Of a stretch of DNA of 32,271 nucleotides, positions 22,851 to 31,851 are shown in pieces (position 1 is the stretch's first letter; every line of letters begins with the position of its first letter). The notes below the pieces were generated by a model. That model worked only from the letters and a program-made list of their open reading frames with translations, did no database searches and had not been told where the DNA came from. Origin of the DNA: Sulfurimonas sp. (GTDB taxonomy: Bacteria; Campylobacterota; Campylobacteria; Campylobacterales; Sulfurimonadaceae); the NCBI GenBank assembly GCA_027063505.1, contig JAMORO010000036.1, positions 1 through 32,271 on the forward strand, given 5' to 3'. A program made the position numbers and the translations under genes.

Positions 22851-25643
22851 CTATCTTCGAGGGTTTCTTCTTCCTCTTCCATGTGTATAGTTTTTCTTAA
22901 AACAGCTCTGACAGATTGCATACTTAGAGTTCATAGGAAGAGGTGCTCCACAGAGTTTACACATCTGTGCTAACTGTGTCTGATGGAGTGTATTTTCTAT
23001 GTACTTATTTAAAACACCTCTGTACTGTCTTGCTTTCATCTCATCTACAAAGTATTCACCAAACCTATAGCTAAGCCAAAGATAGAGGGATATCTCTTTA
23101 ACCATATCTTCTGCTCGAAGTAGTTCATCTGTTGTTCTGGCATGATCACCCACAAGTGTTGGTGGTATGTAGTGCACACTCTGTTGCTGTTCTAGTGCAT
23201 AAATATAACTCTCATATGCTTCTATAATATAGGGTGACTTCAGAGTAAGTGGTGCACAAGCGAGATGATACTTCGTAGCAATATCTAAGTCATAGGCATC
23301 TACGATCTTTGAAGCTTCAAGCATATCATCTAAACTCGAAGCATAGAAAGGGCCATTAAACTCCATATTTTTCACAAAAAAGCTTAAAATTACTTCCAGT
23401 GAATTCTCTTCTAAAATCTTCGCAACAAGTTTAATATGCTCTAAATTAGCCATCACTTTAAAAGGAATAGTAATCTCTCTAGCATCTTTATAAAAGTTCT
23501 TTTTTACAATCTTAAGAGCTTCAGGATTGAGTGCCCCAACAAAGCCCTCTTCATTGAGACCATAACGACCTGCACGACCCGAAATCTGATGAATCTCAGA
23601 GGGAAAAAGATTCCGTTGCGATACTCCATCAAACTTCTCTGCTTTAGAAAAAAGTATAGTTTTTATAGGGAGATTCATTCCCATCGCTATAGCATCGGTA
23701 GCTATAAGAACCTGTGTCTCACCCTCGCGAAAACGCCGAGCCTCTTCACGACGTACTTCAGGAGAGAGATTTCCATAGACAACACTCACACTAAAGTTTT
23801 TAGAAAAATTCTGTTTTAAACGAAGAACCTCTTTACGACTAAACGCTATGATAGCTGTTCCCTCTTCCACATCAGCTACATCAGTAGGTACTTCTAAAAG
23901 TGTTAAAGGATTTTTACGCTCAAACTCAATAATCTCTAACTCTTCTCCAAGATACTCAGCAAGAGCGATAATCGCCTCTTTAGCATTTGATGAACCTGTC
24001 ATAATTATCTCTTTTGCAGGAGCTCCAATGATAGCATTTGCCCAAGCCCAACCACGGTCACGGTCATCTATCATCTGAACCTCATCAATGACACAGACAT
24101 CCACATCAACCTCATAGTTCATCATCTCAATAGTAGAACTTATATGGGTTGCTTCATCATCGAGTATCTGCTCTTCCCCAGTTATAAGTGAAGACTCTAT
24201 CCCTTTCTCTTTAAGCCCTTCATACCCTTCAAGAGCAAGTAAACGAAGTGGGGCAAGATAATAGCCAGTATCTGCTGCTTCTAACTTTTTCATGGCGGTA
24301 TAGGTCTTTCCACTGTTAGTTGGACCTATATGAAGGGTAAGTTTTCTTCGCATCTCTCTTGCCATAGGAAAAAGATTTTTAAAGTCACGAATAGTTCTTG
24401 CAAGTAGTTCATGACGTTGCTGTTTCACTAAAAGTTCTGAGATAGAGTGAATAAACCTTCGTATCACTTTTTTCTTTATCTTTGGTGTAATGTTAAGAGA
24501 GTGAGGCATTAAATCTAGTAAAAACTCATAAACACGACCATGCAACTCTTCACTACTTAGATGAAGAAGTGTTGCATACTTCTCACACTCCCCAACAAGA
24601 TCATCAAGCTCAGCTAAAAAGAGTTTTTCATAGGACTCCTTTCCCTCCGCGATAACCCCATCAAAATTAAAACGCTGTGAAAGCCATATATCTTCAAGTA
24701 GACGGTCTAACTCTATATGTACCTCCAAGTTGTACTCAAGAGTACTCTCACTTTGAGGCAGTGTTAGAGAAGAAGAGACTACTAAAAGTAACTCCTCATC
24801 ATGCAGTTCTATCGTTGCATCTGCTACTTTTCTCTGCACTATACTTTTTAAAATTTTATGCCCTATAAGAGGATAGTTTAGTTTTGTCTTTGGAGGACTT
24901 GCTCTAAACGCTGTTATAATCTGCTCAGTAGTAAGGTAAGAGTGCGGCACTTTAAGAGAGTCAATAAACTTATCTATCTGCTCCTGCTTTGCAGTGAGTG
25001 TTGCAACTTTATCATCCCCAATTTTTTTTACAATCTCTTCAAAACTCAGAGTATCAAAGATCTCATAATCGTAAGGCTTTGTATTTAATGTAAGTATCTT
25101 ATGAAAACTTTGACCGTAAACTTCATACTTTAGAGAGGCATTAAACTCAAAACTCTCATCTACATCAAAGTGTCCTTCAAGTTCTCTCTCTAACATCTCC
25201 CGCTTCATCTCATAGCGGATATGGCGAAGTTTAGACTCCATCTTCTCTATTGTTATCTTCTTACTACGAACTGTTGCGAAAGCTTCATAAAGTCGAACAG
25301 CCTCCTCTTGAGTAACATCAAGTTCATGAAGAAGCATCTCTATCTTTGAATCCCTATCTAGAGTAGGTAGTTCCCTTTTTTCACCCCTATAAATTTTGCC
25401 ATTGTTCTCAAAAAAGTGTAGTATATCTTGACGGTATGTACCATCAGGCTCACTCCAAATCATACGAAGTGTCTTCACCATCAGCTTCTTATTATGCTCA
25501 ATATCATAAATACCAAGTGCACTAAAAAGCTCACTTAAGGTCTCAGACTCTACTCTCTCTATCCCTACATCAAAAGGATCATCATCAAAGTAACTACGAA
25601 TGCGTTGATTTATTTTGCTATTTTTTTTATTTTTTTTAGACAT
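22851..25643 (-). CDS. Suv3-like superfamily 2 RNA helicase with C-terminal zinc ribbon
   Basis: A 930-residue helicase of the SUV3/SUPV3L1 type, known from the mitochondrial degradosome. Residues 1-430 are a long helical region without recognised motifs. The helicase core has motif I GPTNSGKT (440-447), motif II DEVQ (520-523, the Suv3 variant of DExH), TGSSN (motif III region), LIATDAIAMGMNLP (motif V) and HQISGRAGRYG (685-695, motif VI). Suv3-type C-terminal helices follow. The end has a C895-x2-C898...C911-x2-C914 zinc ribbon and a basic tail (GRGRRNPRR), likely for RNA binding. It probably takes part in RNA turnover with a nuclease such as RNase J, RNase Y or PNPase. It is second in an operon, 17 bp after the 199-aa gene. 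Confidence 0.88.
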   Translation of the reverse strand: MSKKNKKNSKINQRIRSYFDDDPFDVGIERVESETLSELFSALGIYDIEHNKKLMVKTLRMIWSEPDGTYRQDILHFFENNGKIYRGEKRELPTLDRDSKIEMLLHELDVTQEEAVRLYEAFATVRSKKITIEKMESKLRHIRYEMKREMLERELEGHFDVDESFEFNASLKYEVYGQSFHKILTLNTKPYDYEIFDTLSFEEIVKKIGDDKVATLTAKQEQIDKFIDSLKVPHSYLTTEQIITAFRASPPKTKLNYPLIGHKILKSIVQRKVADATIELHDEELLLVVSSSLTLPQSESTLEYNLEVHIELDRLLEDIWLSQRFNFDGVIAEGKESYEKLFLAELDDLVGECEKYATLLHLSSEELHGRVYEFLLDLMPHSLNITPKIKKKVIRRFIHSISELLVKQQRHELLARTIRDFKNLFPMAREMRRKLTLHIGPTNSGKTYTAMKKLEAADTGYYLAPLRLLALEGYEGLKEKGIESSLITGEEQILDDEATHISSTIEMMNYEVDVDVCVIDEVQMIDDRDRGWAWANAIIGAPAKEIIMTGSSNAKEAIIALAEYLGEELEIIEFERKNPLTLLEVPTDVADVEEGTAIIAFSRKEVLRLKQNFSKNFSVSVVYGNLSPEVRREEARRFREGETQVLIATDAIAMGMNLPIKTILFSKAEKFDGVSQRNLFPSEIHQISGRAGRYGLNEEGFVGALNPEALKIVKKNFYKDAREITIPFKVMANLEHIKLVAKILEENSLEVILSFFVKNMEFNGPFYASSLDDMLEASKIVDAYDLDIATKYHLACAPLTLKSPYIIEAYESYIYALEQQQSVHYIPPTLVGDHARTTDELLRAEDMVKEISLYLWLSYRFGEYFVDEMKARQYRGVLNKYIENTLHQTQLAQMCKLCGAPLPMNSKYAICQSCFKKNYTHGRGRRNPRR

Positions 25644-25660
25644 ATTTACCTATAATATTT

Positions 25661-26260
25661 TTAAGAGTGAGTAATTGAAAGTACTGCTATAAGTTTTTCT
25701 TTCTCTTCTTTTATCTCTAGTTCTGAGTCTATTGGAGCTTTTCTACTCTCTAAAACTCCACTTAAATCATTTAAAACAATCGCATAGTTTTTAAACATAG
25801 GAACTGTTATCTCTTTAATCTTTCCCTCATGAATTGCATCACCAAGAGCATCTAAAGCCGCTTCATATGCAGTCTTATTTGTCACATACTGCACAAAGTA
25901 GTTCTTCATCAAAGAGATATTTCCAAGCCATGCTCTCTTCTCATCTTCTATTAGTGCATCATTACTCTCAACTCTCTCAATAAGATCATTCACATACTCT
26001 TCTGCTTTTTTATCTCTAAAAGTGATAAGTGCATCCATATCTTCTATATGTTTATGTAAAAGATCATACAGATCCCTCTCACTTAAGGTTGTATTCTCTA
26101 CATTATAAAGATGTTGTGTTGTCTCTGTTTCACTATAACTAAGGGCTTCAAGAAGTTCTGCAGCTGCTTGAAGATATGTGTACTTATCTGGTTGTGTATG
26201 ATCAAACCCTACACCCCCTTTTGAGACTATTGGTAAATCACCTACATATTTTAACTGCAT
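25661..26260 (-). CDS. Conserved-looking hypothetical protein, 199 residues
   Basis: ATG 26260 is chosen because GGAG lies six bases upstream; a more distal in-frame ATG at 26272 has no site. The protein is soluble, acidic and mostly helical. Its N-terminus is MQLKYVGDLPIVSKGGVGFDHTQPDKYTYL, a possible small beta segment, followed by long helices (YLQAAAELLEAL; ERDLYDLLHKHIEDMDALI; EYVNDLIERVES). I do not recognise a family. It is the first gene of an operon with the Suv3-like helicase, so a role linked to RNA metabolism or helicase regulation is possible but unproven. Confidence 0.65.
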   Translation of the reverse strand: MQLKYVGDLPIVSKGGVGFDHTQPDKYTYLQAAAELLEALSYSETETTQHLYNVENTTLSERDLYDLLHKHIEDMDALITFRDKKAEEYVNDLIERVESNDALIEDEKRAWLGNISLMKNYFVQYVTNKTAYEAALDALGDAIHEGKIKEITVPMFKNYAIVLNDLSGVLESRKAPIDSELEIKEEKEKLIAVLSITHS

Positions 26261-26289
26261 ATTAAACTCCATCTACATATTTTTCTTTT

Positions 26290-26298
26290 ATTATAGCA
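26290..26298 (-). promoter_or_regulatory. Extended -10 promoter for the hypothetical/helicase operon
   Basis: On the minus strand, TGCTATAAT lies 30 bases before ATG 26260, giving a leader of about 23 bases with GGAG. Confidence 0.6.
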
Positions 26299-26313
26299 AT
26301 ATAAAAGATAATA

Positions 26314-26319
26314 TATAAT
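26314..26319 (+). promoter_or_regulatory. -10 box placed for a leaderless start of the rhodanese-like gene
   Basis: TATAAT ends five bases before ATG 26325, so transcription would begin at or next to the start codon. No ribosome-binding site is visible. Confidence 0.4.
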
Positions 26320-26324
26320 ACCTT

Positions 26325-26645
26325 ATGAATTATCCTAAAGAGTGGACTCAAAAAGAGTTCTTAGAAAATAAAATAAAACTTAAAAAAGAGGGTATAGAAG
26401 TACTTCTTATAGACACAATCCTTTCGCCTATAGAGAAGGCTCAAACTCTTGTATATAATCCTTTTGAGCTTAAGAAATATTCAGATGGCACTGTTTTTGT
26501 CTTCTATTGCGATACAGGCAAAGCGACTAAAGATAGACTCTCTGAGTACCAAGAGAAGTTTCCAACCATGCACTGTATCTCCCTTAAGGGTGGTCGTGGT
26601 TACTGGAGAAAAAATATGCAACTACTTGAGATACCTGATGTATAA
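26325..26645 (+). CDS. Rhodanese-like single-domain protein
   Basis: A 106-residue cytosolic protein. The C-terminal half shows the rhodanese core: TVFVFYCDTGKATKDRLSEY with the active-site cysteine C62 in a C-x-x-G-x-x-T loop, then MHCISLKGGRGYW, the strand-turn before the last helix. Sulfur transfer (thiosulfate, persulfide) or a related redox role is expected. The first half is weaker than in typical rhodaneses. It may be translated from a leaderless mRNA. It overlaps the DUF309 gene by 8 bp, so the two are co-expressed. Confidence 0.7.
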   Translation: MNYPKEWTQKEFLENKIKLKKEGIEVLLIDTILSPIEKAQTLVYNPFELKKYSDGTVFVFYCDTGKATKDRLSEYQEKFPTMHCISLKGGRGYWRKNMQLLEIPDV

Positions 26646-26949
26646 AAAAATAGTACACTATAAAACTTGCATAGATGAGAAACGCTACTATGATGCACAT
26701 GAAGTTCTTGAAGAGGCTTGGTTTCCACGACGTTTTGAGGAGCATCATGAAGTCAAACTACTCAAAGGCTTCATTAATGCTGCTGTAAGTTTTGAGCTAC
26801 ATAAACGAGGAAGAACAGATCAGAGTAAAAAAGTGTGGAAAAACTATTTAAAATATAGACCTCTTTTACAAAAGATAGATACTCATAAAAAAGAGTTTCA
26901 TGCACTCTCAAGATATATAGAAAGCATCTATATGAAAAAACACCACTAA
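26638..26949 (+). CDS. DUF309 family protein
   Basis: A 103-residue protein starting at ATG 26638 inside the end of the rhodanese-like gene (8-bp overlap); the longer ORF reading from 26449 is out-of-frame shadow sequence before this point. The DUF309 signature is clear: YYDAHEVLEEAWFPR, then KLLKGFINAAVSFELHKRGR, a two-helix pattern with the conserved H-E-x-x-E-x-x-W. The family is helical, soluble and of unknown function. The next gene starts 54 bp downstream with its own promoter. Confidence 0.75.
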   Translation: MYKKIVHYKTCIDEKRYYDAHEVLEEAWFPRRFEEHHEVKLLKGFINAAVSFELHKRGRTDQSKKVWKNYLKYRPLLQKIDTHKKEFHALSRYIESIYMKKHH

Positions 26950-26964
26950 CTTATCACTTCATCT

Positions 26965-26973
26965 TGCTATAAT
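26965..26973 (+). promoter_or_regulatory. Extended -10 promoter of mscS
   Basis: TGCTATAAT 30 bases before the mscS ATG at 27004, with AAAGGA at 26992-26997 as ribosome-binding site. Confidence 0.6.
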
Positions 26974-27003
26974 TGCATAATCATAGTTTTTAAAGGAATT
27001 TCA

Positions 27004-27822
27004 ATGGATATGATAAAGTATAAAGACCTTGCAGTAATGTATGCAACAGAATATGGCATGAGTATTATCTCTGCTTTACTTATTTTTATCATCGGAAAAT
27101 GGGCTGTTAAGAAAATAACAGTTTTTACTAAAAAAATGATGATGAAAGCGAATATAGATAAAACTTTAGTAGAATTTAGCGAAAGTCTTATCTACTTCGT
27201 TTTACTACTTATGGTTGTCCTTGCTTCTTTAAACTCTTTAGGTATTAATACAACTTCATTTGTAGCCGTTTTTGGTGCGGCATCGCTTGCTATAGGTCTT
27301 GCACTTCAAGGCTCTTTAGCAAATGTTGGTGCAGCAGTTCTTATCATCATCTTTCGTCCCTTTAAAGTAGGTGACTTTATCAATGCAGGTGGGGCAACAG
27401 GTACCGTTGAAGATGTAAATCTCTTCTCAACTATCATTGCACCTGTTGATAACCGTACTATTATCGTACCAAATGCCTCTATCATCGCTGGTAATATCAC
27501 TAACTACTCTAACAAGTCAGAGCGTCGTGTTGACCATGTTTTTGGGATAGGCTATGATGATGACCTGAAACTTGCAAAAGAGACTCTTATGGAGCTGATG
27601 GTAAATGATGATAGAATTCTTCAAGACCCTGCACCCTTTGTAGCTGTAAGTGAACTTGCAGATAGCAGCGTAAACTTTACAACTCGTGCTTGGGTAAAAA
27701 CAGAAGATTACTGGGGTGTTTACTTTGAGCAGATTGAAAAAGTAAAACTTGCCTTTGATGAGAAAGGGATCTCTATTCCTTATCCTCAAATGGATATTCA
27801 CACAAATAAAATCGAAAACTAA
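27004..27822 (+). CDS. mscS: Small-conductance mechanosensitive channel, MscS family
   Basis: A 272-residue inner-membrane channel that opens under membrane tension to release solutes during hypo-osmotic shock. Three TM helices: about 17-36, 60-80, and the pore helix TM3 about 88-118 (AVFGAASLAIGLALQGSLANVGAA, with the Gly/Ala packing pattern), followed by RPFKVGDFI and the beta domain signature VDNRTIIVPNASIIAGNITNYS. The C-terminal alpha/beta vestibule ends near PQMDIH. Length and architecture match E. coli MscS (286 aa). The DUF481 gene follows after 22 bp, so they may share a transcript. Confidence 0.92.
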   Translation: MDMIKYKDLAVMYATEYGMSIISALLIFIIGKWAVKKITVFTKKMMMKANIDKTLVEFSESLIYFVLLLMVVLASLNSLGINTTSFVAVFGAASLAIGLALQGSLANVGAAVLIIIFRPFKVGDFINAGGATGTVEDVNLFSTIIAPVDNRTIIVPNASIIAGNITNYSNKSERRVDHVFGIGYDDDLKLAKETLMELMVNDDRILQDPAPFVAVSELADSSVNFTTRAWVKTEDYWGVYFEQIEKVKLAFDEKGISIPYPQMDIHTNKIEN

Positions 27823-27844
27823 ATTTTAAACTAAAAGGAAAAAA

Positions 27845-28666
27845 ATGAAAAAAATAACACTCAGTCTCTTAGCAGCATCAACACTTCTTCTTGCAGCAGA
27901 ACAAGACACAGTACAACTTGAAGCAGATATAGCAAAAGCTGAAACAGCAGCTGCAGCAGCAACAGCACAGGTAAAAGCACTTAAAGCAAAACGTCCTCAA
28001 AACACAGAGATTATGACACACCTAAAACTTGGGTATATCAATACAAGTGGAAATACTGAAACAGAGACTTTTTCACTTGATGGAACAATGAAAAAAGAGT
28101 GGGGTGCAAATAACTTAGCACTTACAGTGGATGCTCAATACGGTAATGTGAGCGATGTTGAAACGAAAAACAAGTACTTTTTAGAGCTAGAGTATGGTTA
28201 TAAATTTACTCCAAAATTTTCAGTTACCTATGTTCTTGGTTTTAAAAATGATAAGTTTTCAAGCTATGACTACCAAGCCTATACTGGTCCTGGTGTAAAG
28301 TATGAAGCATACAAATCAGGAATCCAACTACTTAATGTAGAAGCAAGTGTACTTCTTTCAAAAGATGTACAACAAGCCGCTTTAGCTACTCCAGATTTTG
28401 ATGAAACATATGGTTCATATAAAGCAAAAGCAACTTATGAGTGGAAAATTATTGATGACTTAAAATTCAACCAAGAGCTCTCTTATAGAGCCTCTTTTGA
28501 AGAGTCTGATAACTACTTTGCATTCTCAAACTCTTCACTCTCAAGTAAGATTAGTGATATTTTTTCAGCGGGTATTGCATATAAAATTGACTATACAAAC
28601 CTTGTAGCTGCAGGAATTGAACAGACAGATAACACACTTACTGCCTTTATAAGTGTAGACTACTAG
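27845..28666 (+). CDS. DUF481 (YdiY-like) outer-membrane protein
   Basis: A 273-residue exported protein with AAAGGA before the start and a Sec signal peptide (1-18, ending LLAAE). Residues 19-50 are an alanine-rich heptad helix (AKAETAAAAATAQVKALKAK), likely a short periplasmic coiled coil. From about 55 the DUF481 pattern appears: LKLGYINTSGNTETETFSLDG, then alternating strands (YFLELEYGYKFTPKFSVTYVLGF, GPGVKYEAYKSG), ending in SVDY. A beta-barrel of unknown function. A terminator hairpin overlaps the convergent MFS gene's 3' end just downstream. Confidence 0.82.
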   Translation: MKKITLSLLAASTLLLAAEQDTVQLEADIAKAETAAAAATAQVKALKAKRPQNTEIMTHLKLGYINTSGNTETETFSLDGTMKKEWGANNLALTVDAQYGNVSDVETKNKYFLELEYGYKFTPKFSVTYVLGFKNDKFSSYDYQAYTGPGVKYEAYKSGIQLLNVEASVLLSKDVQQAALATPDFDETYGSYKAKATYEWKIIDDLKFNQELSYRASFEESDNYFAFSNSSLSSKISDIFSAGIAYKIDYTNLVAAGIEQTDNTLTAFISVDY

Positions 28667-28668
28667 AA

Positions 28669-28706
28669 ATTATTAGGCATTAGCCTAGTAGTTTTACTTT
28701 TTTTTG
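28669..28706 (+). terminator. Rho-independent terminator after the DUF481 gene
   Basis: A ten-pair stem (ATTATTAGGC / GCCTAGTAGT, two G-U pairs in RNA) with an ATTA loop at 28669-28692, followed by TTTACTTTTTTTTT. It extends into the 3' end of the convergent MFS gene. Confidence 0.7.
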
Positions 28707-29834
28707 CCACAAAAAGAATGACACAAAAGCACCAAACGCTATAAGTGAAGAGCTTAAAAATAGATACTCCCCAAACCGCTCATAAATAAACCCAGCAAGC
28801 AGTGCCCCAAGAAGTCCTCCTAAACCATAAGCAACCCCTGAGAAAAACTGTTGTGCAAGTGCTTTATGTTTATAAAGAGAGTGAAGATATGAGATAGCGG
28901 CTGAGTGAAAGAGTGCAAAACTAAAGGCATGAAGCATTTGAGAGAAGTATAGAACTCCTATATTTTGAGCATAAGCATAGACTAAAAACCATCGAATAGC
29001 TGTTATAAATGCCGTAAGTTGCAAAATAAAAAGTAGATTACTTCTTAAAAATCTTCCTTGAAAATAGAGCATCACTATCTCAGCTCCAACTCCAAAACTC
29101 CAGAGATATATAGTTGTATCTAAACTAATCCCATTATCAGTAGCATAAATAGTAAAGAAGTTATAAAAGGAGCCAAAGCTTACCTGCATAAGAACAAGCC
29201 CCAACCAGAGTCTATAATCCTTTAATAAATTAATATCATTTGTTGGTGATTCACTCTTTTTTTCCTCTTTTTTTGCTACTTGATGGGCAATCACATACGA
29301 AATAAAAGCGGTAATAAGGGTTAAGGTAAAGAGAAAGTTGAGTGCTATATAGGGGGAGTTTAATCCTCCTGACTCAGAGGTAAGAGCCTTAACTAAAACT
29401 AATGCGACAAGAACAAACCCAACCGAGCCATAGAGTCGTATCTTTCCATAACGCTCTTTTCCTACTACTTGTAAAGATATAACTTCTATGTAGGGGTTTA
29501 CAAGACTTAACCCCACTCCTAAAAAAACATTTGAAACTATTAACATGTAAAAATTTTCTAAAGAGAGGTAAAATGCCCCAGAACTTATAACCATTATCAA
29601 CAAAGAGACATTAAAAGTAGTTCTATTAATTTTAAGCCCTTTTATAAATAGAAAGGGAAGTATAAACCGTACAAGTGGAGCTGCTGCAAAAATAACACCT
29701 ATCTGCTCTGCAGAGTAACCAACTTCAGAGAGAACTTTTGGTAAAAATATAAGATAAACACCAACAACAGAGAAATAAAAAAAGTAAAATAGAGAAAGGA
29801 GTATAAGTAAAAGCATAAAAAGATTGTGACACAC
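28680..29834 (-). CDS. MFS transporter, HcaT/LacY-like (MFS_1_like)
   Basis: A 384-residue 12-TM protein. The first loop and TM2 (GYSAEQIGVIFAAAPLVRFILPFLF) and FLGVGLSLVNPYIEVISLQVVGKERYGKIRLYGSVGFVL match the 3-phenylpropionate/nucleoside symporter-like branch of the MFS, in which 'R.WGS.G' after TM4 is typical (here RLYGSVG). The longest frame starts at GTG 29834 with AGGGA only two bases away; ATG 29816 (product MLLLILLSLFYFF) is a likely alternative. The substrate is unknown. It is divergent from cetB. Confidence 0.8.
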   Translation of the reverse strand: MCHNLFMLLLILLSLFYFFYFSVVGVYLIFLPKVLSEVGYSAEQIGVIFAAAPLVRFILPFLFIKGLKINRTTFNVSLLIMVISSGAFYLSLENFYMLIVSNVFLGVGLSLVNPYIEVISLQVVGKERYGKIRLYGSVGFVLVALVLVKALTSESGGLNSPYIALNFLFTLTLITAFISYVIAHQVAKKEEKKSESPTNDINLLKDYRLWLGLVLMQVSFGSFYNFFTIYATDNGISLDTTIYLWSFGVGAEIVMLYFQGRFLRSNLLFILQLTAFITAIRWFLVYAYAQNIGVLYFSQMLHAFSFALFHSAAISYLHSLYKHKALAQQFFSGVAYGLGGLLGALLAGFIYERFGEYLFLSSSLIAFGAFVSFFLWQKKVKLLG

Positions 29835-29866
29835 TGTCCCTAAATAATTACTTCAAATAGACATTA

Positions 29867-29875
29867 TGATATAAT
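29867..29875 (+). promoter_or_regulatory. Extended -10 promoter of cetBA
   Basis: TGATATAAT 38 bases before the cetB ATG at 29914. The leader contains a G-rich ribosome-binding site AAGGGGA at 29900-29906. Confidence 0.6.
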
Positions 29876-29913
29876 CGCAGAACAAAAAATCTATAAAAGA
29901 AGGGGAGTGTTTT

Positions 29914-30399
29914 ATGCTTAAAGAGATGCAACAAGAAGATTTTATTATCTCTAAGACTGATGTAAAAGGCCGATTAACTTATGTGAATCAGATCTTTATG
30001 TCAATGGCTGATTATACAGAAGCTGAACTACTAGGGAAACCACATAATATTATTCGCCATCCAGATATGCCAAAGGCAGTTTTTAAACTCCTTTGGGATA
30101 TGGTGCAGAATAAAGAAGAGATATTTGCTTATGTTATTAACAAGACAAAAAATGGAGATGCTTACTGGGTCTATGCAAATATAACTGCTTCTCTCGATGA
30201 GAGAGGAAATATTATTGGGTATTACTCAGTAAGACGTAAACCAAACAGAGAGGCTCTCGCTATAATAGAACCTCTCTACAAACAGATGCTTCAAGCTGAA
30301 CGTAGTGGTGGTGTGAGTGCAGGAATGAAACTACTCACAGATATATTAGAAGAAAAAGGAGTTGAATACAATGAATTTATCATCTCTATTCAAAAATAA
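29914..30399 (+). CDS. cetB: CetB-like PAS-domain energy-taxis sensor
   Basis: A 161-residue soluble protein made of one PAS domain of the Aer type (about 10-115): [19 protein letters not shown], the [22 protein letters not shown] motif, and [21 protein letters not shown] helical tail (115-161) follows. In Aer-like PAS domains FAD binding senses cellular redox or energy state. Size and pairing with the next gene match Campylobacter jejuni CetB, which acts with the membrane transducer CetA in energy taxis. Its 3' end overlaps cetA by 29 bp. The ribosome-binding site AAGGGGA is complementary to a C/U-rich loop in the candidate small RNA downstream of cetA. Confidence 0.8.
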   Translation: MLKEMQQEDFIISKTDVKGRLTYVNQIFMSMADYTEAELLGKPHNIIRHPDMPKAVFKLLWDMVQNKEEIFAYVINKTKNGDAYWVYANITASLDERGNIIGYYSVRRKPNREALAIIEPLYKQMLQAERSGGVSAGMKLLTDILEEKGVEYNEFIISIQK

Positions 30400-31801
30400 T
30401 CAGAGTCTCGCCCTCTTTGTGGGGCTAAGTGCTCTTTTCATGTATACACTCTTTAGTGCAAGTTATATTGTCAGTGTTCTTATCTTTATCTTTCTTGTAA
30501 GTGTCCTGTTTATTCCAAGCAAATCTCAAACAGAACAAATGCCTATACTTGTAACAATGCAAAAAGTACTTGAAGATGCTGCAAATGGAAAACTAGAAAA
30601 AAGAGTTACTAATATTCCTAATGATAACTCCGCAAACTCTAAGTTTGCCTGGAGTTTAAATGACATGCTCGACCAAGTAGAAGCATTTATGCGAGATACA
30701 AAGACTACTGTAGAGTACTCATCAGTAGGAAAAACATATAGACATACTTACCCTTCAGGTTTAAAAGGCTCTTTTAAAACTACTGCCAAAATCCTTAATG
30801 GTGCAACACAATCTATAGCTAAAGGGTATGAAACAAAAATCCGTGGTGAGATGTCAGAAGGTTTTGCACAGCTAGGTGGTGGTATTGGAGAGGGTCTTAA
30901 AATAATTCAGACAGATCTTAGCATCTCAGCTGATGACTCAGGAGAGATTGTAAAAGCATCAGAAGAGACAGCAACAGAATCTAGTAAAAGTCTTGATAAT
31001 GTTATAGAAATTGGCTCTAGACTTAACTCTCTTGTTTCACTTATAGCCTCTTCTCACGAGGGAATCATCTCTCTGGAAGGACGTTCACGCGAGATTTCAG
31101 AAGTTGTTGAACTTATTAAAGATATCGCAGACCAGACAAACCTTCTTGCCCTAAATGCAGCCATAGAAGCTGCTCGTGCAGGAGAGCATGGTCGTGGTTT
31201 TGCAGTTGTAGCAGATGAAGTTCGTAAACTTGCAGAGCGTACTCAAAAGGCAACTAATGAGATAGAGATTACTATCTCAACCTTGCAACAAGATGCAAAT
31301 GATATGAGAATGAACTCAAATGAGATAAGTCAAATTGCTAATGATTCTAATGATGTTATTCATGAGTTTGAGAGTACTTTTAGAGGCCTAAATGCACTAG
31401 CGACTACTTCATCAGAAGCCGCAGTCAAAATTCAAAATCGTCTCTTTACAACACTCGTAAAAGTAGACCATATCCTCTTCAAATCAAATGCCTATGCTGC
31501 AATACTTGCATCAAACAAACAAGCAGTATTTGCAGACCACACACACTGTCGACTAGGAAAGTGGTACTATGAATTTGGAAAAGAGCGCTTTGGACATACT
31601 GCAGCCTTTAAAACAATGGAAAAACCACATATCATAGTTCATGAGAGTGTTTCAAAAAACATGCTCTTTGTTAATTCAGAGAGTACACTTAAAAATGATA
31701 ATCCTCAAATTATCCATAATAACTTTACAGAGATGGAAGTAGCATCTAGCGAACTCTTCTCTCAACTTGACAGAATGCTTGAAGAGTACTTAAGTAAGTA
31801 A
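30371..31801 (+). CDS. cetA: CetA-like MCP transducer with C-terminal CZB domain
   Basis: A 476-residue chemoreceptor. ATG 30371 is chosen: AAGGAG is nine bases upstream (30356-30361); the in-frame TTG 30362 directly abuts that site. A hydrophobic N-terminal hairpin (about 13-48) with almost no periplasmic part is followed by a HAMP-like stretch (about 60-150), which suits CetA, which lacks its own ligand domain. The signalling core is about 251-295 ([20 protein letters not shown]). Residues about 360-430 form a CZB zinc-binding domain: VDHILFK (H367), [15 protein letters not shown] (H390, C393) and KPHIIVHE (H420, H424). CZB domains bind zinc through three His and one Cys and respond to zinc or oxidants. 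It should work with cetB. Confidence 0.83.
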   Translation: MNLSSLFKNNQSLALFVGLSALFMYTLFSASYIVSVLIFIFLVSVLFIPSKSQTEQMPILVTMQKVLEDAANGKLEKRVTNIPNDNSANSKFAWSLNDMLDQVEAFMRDTKTTVEYSSVGKTYRHTYPSGLKGSFKTTAKILNGATQSIAKGYETKIRGEMSEGFAQLGGGIGEGLKIIQTDLSISADDSGEIVKASEETATESSKSLDNVIEIGSRLNSLVSLIASSHEGIISLEGRSREISEVVELIKDIADQTNLLALNAAIEAARAGEHGRGFAVVADEVRKLAERTQKATNEIEITISTLQQDANDMRMNSNEISQIANDSNDVIHEFESTFRGLNALATTSSEAAVKIQNRLFTTLVKVDHILFKSNAYAAILASNKQAVFADHTHCRLGKWYYEFGKERFGHTAAFKTMEKPHIIVHESVSKNMLFVNSESTLKNDNPQIIHNNFTEMEVASSELFSQLDRMLEEYLSK

Positions 31802-31840
31802 GTTAATCAACTTATTTACTAGATGTTAATCTAGAAGAAC

Positions 31841-31846
31841 TATAAT
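31841..31846 (+). promoter_or_regulatory. -10 box of a candidate intergenic small RNA
   Basis: TATAAT 40 bases after the cetA stop and upstream of a region with no ORF that ends in a terminator. Predicted start about 31852-31854. Confidence 0.5.
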
Positions 31847-31851
31847 TACGA

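Noticed and set aside
24677..24868. Plus-strand ORFs inside the Suv3-like helicase gene (also near 23589 and 23848)
   Set aside because: They are antisense shadows of a strongly conserved helicase frame.
26449..26637. N-terminal extension of the DUF309 protein from 26449
   Set aside because: It runs out of frame through the rhodanese-like gene and has no family similarity; DUF309 proteins start at about ATG 26638.
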